Shown: positions 25,782-34,260 of the stretch, piece by piece
Layout: each line of letters begins with the position of its first letter
Position numbering within the stretch: the first letter of the stretch is position 1
NCBI RefSeq assembly: GCF_006716485.1
Contig: NZ_VFPD01000001.1
Span: forward strand, 1,549,096 to 1,613,095
Length of the DNA: 64,000 nucleotides
Source: Chryseobacterium aquifrigidense
Lineage (GTDB): Bacteria > Bacteroidota > Bacteroidia > Flavobacteriales > Weeksellaceae
Reading direction: 5' to 3'
Notes under the pieces: model-generated
Seen by the model: only the letters and a program-made list of their open reading frames with translations
The model's database searches: none
Told to the model about the DNA's origin: nothing
Made by a program: the position numbers and the translations under genes

Positions 25782-28256
25782 TCAATCCTGTTGATCACTT
25801 CCCTCCATCCAATCTGCTTTTACCCCATCTTTAAGGTGATATTCAAACCACTGCTCTACTCTTCGGGCGATATCTATTTTATTGGACCGCTTCAGGAATC
25901 CATGAGCTTCATCCTTATAAAACAAGGCGACGGCTTCTTTTTTATTCCTCTTTAATCCTATATAAAACTCCATAACCTGATTCCAATCTATATTTTTATC
26001 ATTGATTCCTGTCCATAGTAATATCGGTGCACTGATTTCGGATACATTGTAAATCGGGCTATTTCGGATATACAATTCCTTATAATCCTTAAAACTTCCG
26101 GGCATTTTATACTGTCCTTTTTCAAACTGCCAGTAAAAAGGTCTCAGGAAATTATAATTATATGAAAAATAAGACCGTATCAAATCGCTGTTTCCCGCTC
26201 CCGAGGCATAGGCTTTAAATCGGTCTGAATGGGTGGCTATAAAATTAGTCTCATATCCTCCATGGGAATATCCGATGAGTCCCAATCTTGTAAAATCAAT
26301 GGACCTCAATACAGATACAGCATCCAAAGCCTTATTCACACAATCCAGAGCCGAGAATCCCGTCCCTCTTTTGTCAAATACAATATCGGGAAGAAACACG
26401 AAATACCCACCCTCAAGATAAGAACGTATGTTTAGGCTCTCAGTACGCTCAAAAAACCCATCACGTAAATACTGATTGCCTAAGTGGCTTTGTTTCTCAT
26501 AGACAATAGTGATCATGGGATAACTTTTTTTATCACTAAAATCCAAAGGGTAGTATAAAATACCGGTCAGGTCTGCTCCTTCGGAATTTTTATAGCTGAT
26601 CCTCTCACTACGAATTCTTCCAACCTCTATATCATCCGGGTTGCTCTTATAGATGATTTTTGCTTTCGAGCCGTTAAATGCCTTAATATAGGTTGGAACA
26701 TTATAATCCTCAATACTGACAGCCAGCAGGCTGCCATTCTTATGTTCAATTTTATCGATCCGCTCTCTTGTAGGAGCTAGCAGCATAACCTTTTTACCGG
26801 ATTGGCAAGAATAAGAGAGGATGGCTGTCAGATCATTTTTTTTATCATACATTTTTATAATCAGGGACTCTTTGCTGTTATAGAGATTCTTATTCCCATT
26901 AGGGTAACTGCTTATGCCCTCTCCGCGAATTGGATTTACAATGGTTGAATGGAACCCATACAGTAAAGGAATTTTCACCAAATCACCGGTGTCTGTTTGA
27001 TACCGCAACAGCCCGCCCTCCGTTTCAAACAGGATATATTGATCATCTTCTGAAAAATAGGGATCTCCGGTATCCGCTATTTTCAACTTTTTTTCAGTGA
27101 GCGCATCAATATCATAAAGCACCCAATTATTGTCGGGATTAGACAATACAAACCTTCCTGTCGATCCGTAATAAAGCATATACCCTCCCTTTCCTATATA
27201 TTGCTGCTTCCCATTCTCAACTTGATAACGGTACAAATCAAACTCAGGATATTGGTGAATATAATCCTGAGTTTTGTAGTAATTATAACTGATAACATAC
27301 ATGCTGTCTCCAATATTGATTTTCTCCGGCGCTGTATCATCAGTATCCATTCTTAGCCTGCGGAGTTTCGGGTCCCAGACGGCTATTTCTTCCGACTCAC
27401 CGCCTTGAAACTTCACTTCCAGTTTATGGTCATCCGCATTCCAGATGTCAGGATTACCGGGTAACTTTAGTGAATCAGCAGCGTAGGTAAGCTCAACCAG
27501 AAAACGCTCTGCGGTCCCCAGCTGGGAAATTGAAGCCGTCCTAAAATCCCGGTTCATATCAGTGCTCAAATGAAATGTTTCATGGTTTCCGCTAATATAA
27601 ACCAGATCCGTTTTTCCATTCTTTTCTGTAACCCATGCACTGGCTCCCTTGTCAGACCAGCTGCAATCCAATATTTCGTGATCAGATGAATAGATTGCTT
27701 TTTCCGGTATTTTCAGATCATACAGCAGATTTTTCCCTGCCTCGTTTTTCATAAAAAACACATCATTCCCCTTCACAAAAAACCTTGTAACATTTTTATA
27801 CGTTTCTTTCAGATTCCCTTCTTTCCAGATTTCCAGATCTGTTCCTGAAGATGAAACTCCCCGTAATACCACCCATTTATTCTGAGACTTTATAAATTTC
27901 GAACTGACTATATTATTCCAGCTTTTACTCACTCCCGAATTAAGGTTGATCATCTCAGCACTACTCTTTCTTATTAAAAGAAGATTTGAATCGCCAGTAA
28001 AATAAAACCTCGACACGCCTGCATACTGTTTCACCTTCTCAGGCTTTTTATGATCCACCAAAACAATGGTGTCCCTGCTTTCCTCATAAGTCTTCCGGAA
28101 TGCAGTCCACTTTCTGTCCGGTGATGTTTCCTGAAACATAATCGTGTATCTAAGATTATGATACCTGGGATTAAATCTATCCTTTTTAACAGTCTGGCTT
28201 ATACCGGGTATCCAAAAAAACATGATAATGATGTATAATAGTTTAATAGCCTTCAT
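25782..28256 (-). CDS. S9 family prolyl oligopeptidase-like peptidase
   Basis: 824 residues with a signal peptide (residues 1-22). The N-terminal 550 residues look like a beta-propeller; the C-terminal alpha/beta-hydrolase has the catalytic serine in GYSHGGYE near residue 663, the aspartate in WTGINDKN near 752 and the histidine in DEAHGFL near 784. It cleaves peptides in the periplasm. It overlaps the end of the SusD gene by 14 bp, so SusC-SusD-peptidase form one operon. That suggests uptake and cleavage of a peptide or peptide-like substrate. Confidence 0.9.
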   Translation of the reverse strand: MKAIKLLYIIIMFFWIPGISQTVKKDRFNPRYHNLRYTIMFQETSPDRKWTAFRKTYEESRDTIVLVDHKKPEKVKQYAGVSRFYFTGDSNLLLIRKSSAEMINLNSGVSKSWNNIVSSKFIKSQNKWVVLRGVSSSGTDLEIWKEGNLKETYKNVTRFFVKGNDVFFMKNEAGKNLLYDLKIPEKAIYSSDHEILDCSWSDKGASAWVTEKNGKTDLVYISGNHETFHLSTDMNRDFRTASISQLGTAERFLVELTYAADSLKLPGNPDIWNADDHKLEVKFQGGESEEIAVWDPKLRRLRMDTDDTAPEKINIGDSMYVISYNYYKTQDYIHQYPEFDLYRYQVENGKQQYIGKGGYMLYYGSTGRFVLSNPDNNWVLYDIDALTEKKLKIADTGDPYFSEDDQYILFETEGGLLRYQTDTGDLVKIPLLYGFHSTIVNPIRGEGISSYPNGNKNLYNSKESLIIKMYDKKNDLTAILSYSCQSGKKVMLLAPTRERIDKIEHKNGSLLAVSIEDYNVPTYIKAFNGSKAKIIYKSNPDDIEVGRIRSERISYKNSEGADLTGILYYPLDFSDKKSYPMITIVYEKQSHLGNQYLRDGFFERTESLNIRSYLEGGYFVFLPDIVFDKRGTGFSALDCVNKALDAVSVLRSIDFTRLGLIGYSHGGYETNFIATHSDRFKAYASGAGNSDLIRSYFSYNYNFLRPFYWQFEKGQYKMPGSFKDYKELYIRNSPIYNVSEISAPILLWTGINDKNIDWNQVMEFYIGLKRNKKEAVALFYKDEAHGFLKRSNKIDIARRVEQWFEYHLKDGVKADWMEGSDQQD

Positions 28257-29622
28257 TCTGGGGATTTAAATTAGGGTTGAGTAATAGTTCATTCAACGGT
28301 ATAGGCCAAACCCTGTGGTAAGATTTCCAGTTGGGCTTTACAGGAATAAGCTGATCTAACTTATCCATTCTTTTCAGATCAAAGAACCGCTGTCCTTTCT
28401 CCGTAAAGAATTCCCGTCTTTTTTCCTCCAGAAGTTCATTAAGAAACATATCCTGCGTAAGCCCTGTTGCAACAGCGGCAAGGCCTGCCCTCTGTCTGAT
28501 ATGGTTGAGATAAACAGCTGCTGCTGCTATTTTTCCCTGTCTGGCCATCGCTTCAGCCACAATACAATATCCCTCTTCCAGCCTGAAAACAATCGAGTAC
28601 TCTGTCGTATTGGGATCAAGGCTTTTATATTTATAGGGCCTGTACCATGTCTGTCCGTTAAAGCTAACAGGAAGTGTCCAGTACTGTTTTCTAAGGTCTG
28701 TATCAGAGAAAGACGTCATAAGATCTGCTGAAAGCGCATAGGAAAAAGGTGCTGCATTGGTAAAATAATACAGCAAAGCCTCCGCAGTGCCATCATTCTC
28801 ATTCTGAGGTTTCATCTGCCAGAGAATATGTTTTCCGGTCTTAAAAAACACTTTCTCTACATCCTCTTCAAAAATATATATCGGACTATTAACCACCTCC
28901 TTCCCCATCTGTTCTGCTTCAATCCATTTTTTCCGGGACAGATACACTTCAGCCAAAACCAGCTGTGCTACCTTACGGTTAGGATACAGCCTCTCAGCAT
29001 TCTGATATTCATCAGCCAGCATTTCCACAGATTTTTGAAGATCATTTTCAAGATGGTTCAGCACTTCATTTTCAGCCATTCTCTGAAGACTCTTATTGAT
29101 CTTAAAATCTGTTGTTTCCGTATAGGGAATATCACCAAATAACCGCTGAAGATTAAAATAGATCATTGAACGTATCAAAAGGGCTGTGCCGGTAATGCGC
29201 TGTCTGTCTTTCAGCGGTATTGCAGAAGCCCCTTCCAGGCCCTCTATAATTGAGTTGGTCATATAAATTTCTTTATACGCATTACGCCATATCAGTTCCA
29301 CACTGACATTCCCGGCAAGCTGCTGGTTATGATAAATATCCTGGGCAGCATTGGTCGTACTGACAAAGTAAGCATCCAGTTCATCCGTATAGCTTGATAA
29401 AAAAGCTGAAAGCCCGTTACTGCCTCCTGAAAACATGGAGTTATCTCTTACCTCTGCCATCAGATTGGCCAATGCTGCATCAGCAGTATGGGTATCTTCA
29501 AACACCGCAGCGGTACTGATCTGATCAGTTGGCGGATCAATTTCCACCATTTTTTCACAACCCGGAATGAGGATCAAAAAAAGCATCCCCGCCCCTATTA
29601 TTTTAACAATATTGTATTTCAT
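28243..29622 (-). CDS. RagB/SusD family nutrient-binding lipoprotein
   Basis: The ATG at 29620-29622 gives 459 residues, preferable to an upstream TTG at 29661 that overlaps susC. Lipobox MLFLILIPGC with Cys at residue 22. Blocks such as KMVEIDPPTDQISTAAVF, ALANLMAEVRD, AEVYLSRKKWIEAEQ and LLEEKRREFFTEKGQRFFD are RagB/SusD signatures. It forms the surface lid on the SusC transporter, starting 10 bp after it. Substrate not deducible. Confidence 0.93.
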   Translation of the reverse strand: MKYNIVKIIGAGMLFLILIPGCEKMVEIDPPTDQISTAAVFEDTHTADAALANLMAEVRDNSMFSGGSNGLSAFLSSYTDELDAYFVSTTNAAQDIYHNQQLAGNVSVELIWRNAYKEIYMTNSIIEGLEGASAIPLKDRQRITGTALLIRSMIYFNLQRLFGDIPYTETTDFKINKSLQRMAENEVLNHLENDLQKSVEMLADEYQNAERLYPNRKVAQLVLAEVYLSRKKWIEAEQMGKEVVNSPIYIFEEDVEKVFFKTGKHILWQMKPQNENDGTAEALLYYFTNAAPFSYALSADLMTSFSDTDLRKQYWTLPVSFNGQTWYRPYKYKSLDPNTTEYSIVFRLEEGYCIVAEAMARQGKIAAAAVYLNHIRQRAGLAAVATGLTQDMFLNELLEEKRREFFTEKGQRFFDLKRMDKLDQLIPVKPNWKSYHRVWPIPLNELLLNPNLNPQNEGY

Positions 29623-29632
29623 GATTTGACAT

Positions 29633-32600
29633 TTAAAAATTAAGCTGTATCCCAAAAGCAAAGGTTTTCAGCGGCGGCAGATATCCGGGTACAGTGAACT
29701 CGGGATCCAGTCCGAAGTATTTTGTCCACGTCCAGAGGTTTTGCCCCTGCACATAAAGTGTTGCATTTTTAAAGAGACTGTCACGGCCCTCAATACGGTA
29801 ATTAAGCTGTATATTTTTTAGCCTAATGAAAGAAGCGTCTCCTATGGCTGCCGTACTATTTTTTAAGTTAGCTGTCAGACTGTTTACGGCGGCATTTCCA
29901 CCCGCTGAGTATGGCATAATAAGTCCTTCCTGATGATCCGCTGACCACACATCCAGAAAATCTACAGGCATATTATTCATAGTACCGGGTACGGCCATCC
30001 CCCGTATATAATTCCAGTTTCTCTGTTTCACGAAATACAGCAGAAATGAAAGGCTTATATTTTTATAGGAAATCTGGTTCTGCCAGCCTCCGTAATATTT
30101 CATGCCTATATTTTCTATCGCCTGCGCATCTGCCGGAGCTGTAATTTTCCCATCCCCGTTAAAGTCTTTAAACCTGTACTGCCCTGTTACCGGATCAATC
30201 CCTTCATATTCAAAAACCCGCACCATGGAGGTAGGAAATCCTACTTTATAGGTATTGGCATAGGTAGACCCTTCCAGTCCCGGAAATTCAATAAGCTTGT
30301 TTTTAGGAATACTCAGATTAAACCCCGTCTCCCATCGCAGAGGGGTCGATTTAAGGATATTGACATTGAGTGACAGCTCCCAGCCTCTGTTTTCCACTGT
30401 AGCTCCAAGATTAGCCGTTACATTTGAAAAACCTGTGATAGAAGGTAGGGGAATCCCCACAAGCTGATCCGTTGAACGGTTTCTGTAAAAGGCAGCCGTC
30501 AGCATGATTCTATCCTTCAGAAATCCCAGTTCCAGAGCCGTTTCCAGCTTCTTGGTCTTCTCCCAGCTATAGGCAGGATTATAAAGCCTTGAAGGATACA
30601 GCCCCGTTACCCCGTCATAATTTGAATCCCCTATAGTGTAAGTATTCAGAAACTGGTAGTCTCCTATAAAATCACTTCCTGTTACGCCATAACTTGCGCG
30701 AAGCTTTCCGAAGCTCAGCCACTTCCAGGAATCGAATATCGGTTCTTTAGTAAAGAGCCAGGCAAGCCCTGCCGCTCCGAGTTCCGCTGCCCGGTTGGAG
30801 GGTCCGAATCTGCTTGAGGCATCACGGCGTCCTGTAATATTAAGTATATACCGATCCTTCCACTTATAGTTAATCCGTGCATAGAAGGCTGCATATCGAT
30901 AAGGATTGGTCACTTGATTGGAGATTATCTTCGTTGAGGCTGCGCCTATATTTCCAATAAGGGCATTGCTCGGAAAACCAACCCCCGTCATTGAAGATAG
31001 TTTGGTGGTTGTCTGCTGAAAAGTAGTTCCTACCAGAATATCCAGTTCATTATTTCCCAGCTTCTTTGCCCACGAAAGCTGAGGTTCTATAATATAGGAG
31101 AACATGGTATTGCTGCTTTTGGAAGCTGAAGAATTCTCTGAAGTCATTCCATAGGCCGGATTGTACATCGTACTGGGCAGTAAGGAAAGTTCCTCCAGAT
31201 TCTGGTAATTAATCCCGCCATTTGCCTTCAGTACAAAGTCTTTCCAAAATCGATACGATAGGTTCACACTGGAATTCCATTGCCATACTTTATTCGAATA
31301 GGTGCTCTCCAACGCTGCCAACGGATTGGTGAAGGTATTGTTCTCCCAGTTAAGGCTTCCATCCGCGGTATATAGTGCAGGCGCATTGGGACTCAGGTTC
31401 AGTGCCTTTAAGGTAAGATCCGTATTCACCACATTATTGGAAAGCGATGAAAACATATTAGAAGCCTCTATTCTGAATCTTCTATCCGCTGAGCTGTGGC
31501 TGAATGAGGAATTCAGTATATTGGTTTTATAATGAAAATCCCCCGGAAATACCGTCGTCTGGTCATTATGTGAAAAGCTTACTAAAAAGGTATTATTTTC
31601 TGTCCCGCCACTAAGGCTTGCCTGGGTTATGTTTCCTGTCGCTCTCTTCCCTATCAATTCTTTCTGCCAGTCGGTATATCTTCCCTGATCCCAAACCCCG
31701 TTCACATCATAGGCATTGGCAGGAAACGTCATTATCCCGTCATTCCTGTAAGCATCTCTGCGCATGGAAAGATACTGCTGGGTATTCATCATTTTCATTT
31801 GGCTTCCCACACTGCTTATGCTGTAAGTGGTGCTGATCATCCCGCCTAATCTCCCTTTCTTACCTTTCTTGGTGGTTACCAGTACCACACCATTGGCTCC
31901 CCTCGATCCATAAATAGCCGTTGCATCTGCATCTTTCAGAATCTCTATGCTCTCTATATCATTAGGGCTGATGGCATTGAGCGGACTGATATTTTTAAGC
32001 GGAACCACTCCCACTGAAAGAGCTGAGTTAAGCTGCCCTCCCACCGGAATTCCGTCAATCACATATAAGGGCTGATTTCCGTCTACTACACCGTTGGTTA
32101 GATTACGCAGACTGTTCCTGCCCCGGATCTGGATATCATATCCGCCTCCTGCTAACCCTGAATTCTGGGTAATGCTTACTCCTGTCATTCTACCCTGTGC
32201 TGCTGACAGTACATTGGTTACAGGTTGATTTTCGATATCTTTTGCTGAAACTTTGGCGATACTACCGGTTCTTTCTTTGTCTTTAACCTTATAGTAGCCG
32301 GCGTTGAGAATAACTTCTTCGATTCCCTTTACTTTTTGTTCTAAGCTGATATTAACGACTTTCTGATTAGTGAGTGTGAATTTTTCTTCTGTATAATCAG
32401 GGTGTCTGAACAATAGGATGGTATTTTCTGCTGAAACCTGTAAAGTGTAGGTTCCGTTGTTGCCGGTCATGGTTACCTGATCACTGCCTTCTTGGGAGAT
32501 CACGACTCCTGAAAGGGGTTTACCTGATGAGATGACGGTACCGGAAATGGTGCGTGTCTGGGCTTTTGTATGGATGCTTACAGCAGTAAACATGAGCCCA

Positions 32601-32638
32601 AAGAAAATGCCTCCTATATGGTAATAGGAATTTTTCAT
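29633..32638 (-). CDS. SusC/RagA family TonB-linked outer-membrane protein
   Basis: 1001 residues: signal peptide to about residue 27 (THTKAQ-like end), a carboxypeptidase-regulatory-like domain (TISGTVISSGKPLSGVVIS), then a plug domain with NVLSAAQGRMTGVSITQNSG and the SusC hallmark YGSRGANGVVLVTTKKGKKG near residue 240, and a beta barrel ending AFGIQLNF. It is the TonB-dependent channel partner of the SusD lipoprotein. The S9 peptidase in the same operon suggests a peptide-derived substrate rather than a glycan. Confidence 0.95.
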   Translation of the reverse strand: MKNSYYHIGGIFFGLMFTAVSIHTKAQTRTISGTVISSGKPLSGVVISQEGSDQVTMTGNNGTYTLQVSAENTILLFRHPDYTEEKFTLTNQKVVNISLEQKVKGIEEVILNAGYYKVKDKERTGSIAKVSAKDIENQPVTNVLSAAQGRMTGVSITQNSGLAGGGYDIQIRGRNSLRNLTNGVVDGNQPLYVIDGIPVGGQLNSALSVGVVPLKNISPLNAISPNDIESIEILKDADATAIYGSRGANGVVLVTTKKGKKGRLGGMISTTYSISSVGSQMKMMNTQQYLSMRRDAYRNDGIMTFPANAYDVNGVWDQGRYTDWQKELIGKRATGNITQASLSGGTENNTFLVSFSHNDQTTVFPGDFHYKTNILNSSFSHSSADRRFRIEASNMFSSLSNNVVNTDLTLKALNLSPNAPALYTADGSLNWENNTFTNPLAALESTYSNKVWQWNSSVNLSYRFWKDFVLKANGGINYQNLEELSLLPSTMYNPAYGMTSENSSASKSSNTMFSYIIEPQLSWAKKLGNNELDILVGTTFQQTTTKLSSMTGVGFPSNALIGNIGAASTKIISNQVTNPYRYAAFYARINYKWKDRYILNITGRRDASSRFGPSNRAAELGAAGLAWLFTKEPIFDSWKWLSFGKLRASYGVTGSDFIGDYQFLNTYTIGDSNYDGVTGLYPSRLYNPAYSWEKTKKLETALELGFLKDRIMLTAAFYRNRSTDQLVGIPLPSITGFSNVTANLGATVENRGWELSLNVNILKSTPLRWETGFNLSIPKNKLIEFPGLEGSTYANTYKVGFPTSMVRVFEYEGIDPVTGQYRFKDFNGDGKITAPADAQAIENIGMKYYGGWQNQISYKNISLSFLLYFVKQRNWNYIRGMAVPGTMNNMPVDFLDVWSADHQEGLIMPYSAGGNAAVNSLTANLKNSTAAIGDASFIRLKNIQLNYRIEGRDSLFKNATLYVQGQNLWTWTKYFGLDPEFTVPGYLPPLKTFAFGIQLNF

Positions 32639-32739
32639 AGATTTGTAAAGGTTTTTAATTTAATTAATGACTTAATTGTGCTCTTTCCTGATGTTTTAGT
32701 CGACTTATGGGAAAGGGCTTTTTTATTAGTTTCTGTTTT

Positions 32740-33315
32740 TTATTTTATTTTTTTTGTTATTACTTTTTTTTGTACTCCTCTTTCCAAAATGAGATAAGCT
32801 GCATCCAGCATCTTTGTTAGATGAATATAAGGTCTTACCAGATTGCTTTCCGGCCCGTGTCTATAGATTTTTTGTGAGAAATAGACAATTCCCGAAATAA
32901 AGTACTCAAACTCTTTAATGCTGTATTTCTTAAAGGCTCTTTTGAAAACCAGTAGTGGGTTTTCATATTCTTCATCAGACAGAGAACCTTTCATCATTGG
33001 AAAGTTGGTATCAGACGGTAAATTCACCTTCCATTTCTTTGTCTTTTTACTGATCATATAACCTTCACGGATAAATATGCACAATGATTGATGAAATTGT
33101 AAAATGACAGAAGGATCTTTCTTTAGCCAGTCTTTCCCGTTGACTGCATATTGCATGATAGAACTCAGCATCTGTTTAGCTGTAATGAGATCGTTGGTCT
33201 GAAAGAAAGTTTCAATAAAACGTATCTTTTTAACTGATCTAACAGCTGCTTTTTTGTTTTTCAATGGTTGTTTTACTGTAAATAATAGTTTTAAAAACCA
33301 TGTAGGAGAAATCAT
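32740..33315 (-). CDS. Hypothetical protein, 191 aa
   Basis: A basic protein with helical character and blocks such as MLSSIMQYAVNGKDWLKK, FHQSLCIFIREGYMI, EFEYFISGIVYFSQKIYRHG and YIHLTKMLDAAYLILERG. I do not recognise the family. It resembles in style the 105-residue protein near the left end, and both may be ICE-specific. It lies upstream of susC on the same strand (102 bp) and starts just beside the structured region at 33376-33632. Confidence 0.5.
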   Translation of the reverse strand: MISPTWFLKLLFTVKQPLKNKKAAVRSVKKIRFIETFFQTNDLITAKQMLSSIMQYAVNGKDWLKKDPSVILQFHQSLCIFIREGYMISKKTKKWKVNLPSDTNFPMMKGSLSDEEYENPLLVFKRAFKKYSIKEFEYFISGIVYFSQKIYRHGPESNLVRPYIHLTKMLDAAYLILERGVQKKVITKKIK

Positions 33316-33375
33316 AATGCTCCTCCCTACAAGGTCAAAGTTGAATATGAATGAATTTGTGTTCCCGTGAAAGCC

Positions 33376-33632
33376 CTAAAGCCGCAATAGGTCGTACACC
33401 CTATTGTACCGTATCAGTATACCTCTATTTTGTAAAGCGGCTTAGAATAAAAAGATAATTGTAGAAAAGCAGAACTGCATAAAATAAAAAACGGCATGGG
33501 ACTCTACATTATCCAATTCGGGGTACTGGTATACCTTACACACAGATAAGAGAGCCCACGCCTAGGTCGTGAGCTTCCTGCTTATCGTCTCGTGTGTTAA
33601 AAATTACCAGTTTTCGAATCGAGATTCTAAGC
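33376..33632 (+). ncRNA. Candidate structured noncoding RNA
   Basis: No ORF. A 9-bp outer helix pairs GCTTAGAAT (33440-33448) with ATTCTAAGC (33624-33632). Inside are a short GCAG/CTGC hairpin (33469-33478) and a long interrupted hairpin: ATTCG/CGAAT, ACTGGTA/TACCAGT, ACACAC/GTGTGT, GATAAG/CTTATC and AGCCCACG/CGTGAGCT (one mismatch), spanning 33516-33619. A separate 5' hairpin (CTAAAGCCGC/GCGGCTTAG with inner CAATAGG/CCTATTG, 33376-33445) shares bases with the outer helix, so two folds compete. The layout resembles a retron a1-msr-msd-a2 on the plus strand. A 6S-like RNA or a recombination site are alternatives. Strand is inferred. Confidence 0.5.
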
Positions 33633-33665
33633 AATAGCTTCTATTATTCGTTGAAGTATCGCAAA

Positions 33666-33682
33666 GTTACATTTATTGTAAC
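33666..33682. promoter_or_regulatory. Palindrome upstream of the XRE gene, possible operator
   Basis: GTTACATTTATTGTAAC is a perfect 6-bp inverted repeat with a 5-nt centre, 82 bp upstream of the XRE regulator start. XRE proteins often bind such sites in their own promoters. Confidence 0.4.
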
Positions 33683-33764
33683 CTATTTTACAAAGATAAT
33701 GAAAAAAACATTAAACGACATATATATCTTCATGAAAACATATTAAAAAAACAAAATTTACTAC

Positions 33765-34073
33765 ATGTATAAATGGGAAGTAGAGAATTTAAAGTTTCAA
33801 ATAGGTAAATTTATTCAAGTCTATCGGCTTAGGAAAGAATTATCACAATTTCAAGTTGGTCTGGAATTGAATATCTCTAAAGACCATATTGGTAGAATTG
33901 AAAGAGGATTGACAAATCCAACAATTGAAAATCTAGTAAAACTGGCTAACTTTTTAGAAATTGATATATTAATTTTGTTTAAAAAATTGGATGATTCTGA
34001 ATTAAAAAGAGTTGAATTAGAAATTGAACATCTTCAAAAAAAGTTTAAAAATCAAAATAGAAGAAAACCTTAA
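33765..34073 (+). CDS. XRE family helix-turn-helix regulator
   Basis: 102 residues. The HTH_3 domain spans about residues 14-66: RLRKELSQFQVGLELNISKD then HIGRIERGLTNPTIENLVKLANFLEID. A lysine-rich, coiled-coil-like tail follows. It lies between the structured region and the convergent DNA polymerase gene, suggesting it may control the adjacent RT cassette. The protein is short and acts in the cytoplasm. Confidence 0.88.
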   Translation: MYKWEVENLKFQIGKFIQVYRLRKELSQFQVGLELNISKDHIGRIERGLTNPTIENLVKLANFLEIDILILFKKLDDSELKRVELEIEHLQKKFKNQNRRKP

Positions 34074-34163
34074 GTATAGATGAAGATTATTTTCTTTTGT
34101 GATCATCAATTTATAACCACGATTGCATCTAAAATAGAATTTAGCTATTTTTATCTTTTAAAT

Positions 34164-34235
34164 CCATAGATTTTAGTCTAGTCTATTGTCAAAAATTCAT
34201 TTAATTTACCGAAAATCTATTTCTAAAATCTATGG
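34164..34235. repeat. Spaced 13-bp inverted repeat downstream of the polymerase gene
   Basis: CCATAGATTTTAG (34164-34176) is matched perfectly by CTAAAATCTATGG (34223-34235), with 46 bp between. The word AAAATCTAT also recurs directly inside the right arm (34213-34221). It sits between the convergent XRE and DNA polymerase genes. It could terminate transcription, but the spacing is long, so an RNA element or recombination site is also possible. Confidence 0.5.
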
Positions 34236-34260
34236 TGATTACTAGTACTTAATAAGAAAG

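Noticed and set aside
33613..33625. A T-arm-like word, reading GATTCGAAA on the minus strand
   Set aside because: No acceptor stem, D-arm or anticodon arm is in place, so it is not a tRNA.
33376..33632. A CRISPR array
   Set aside because: The repeats are inverted and unique; no regularly spaced direct repeats are present here or elsewhere in the window.
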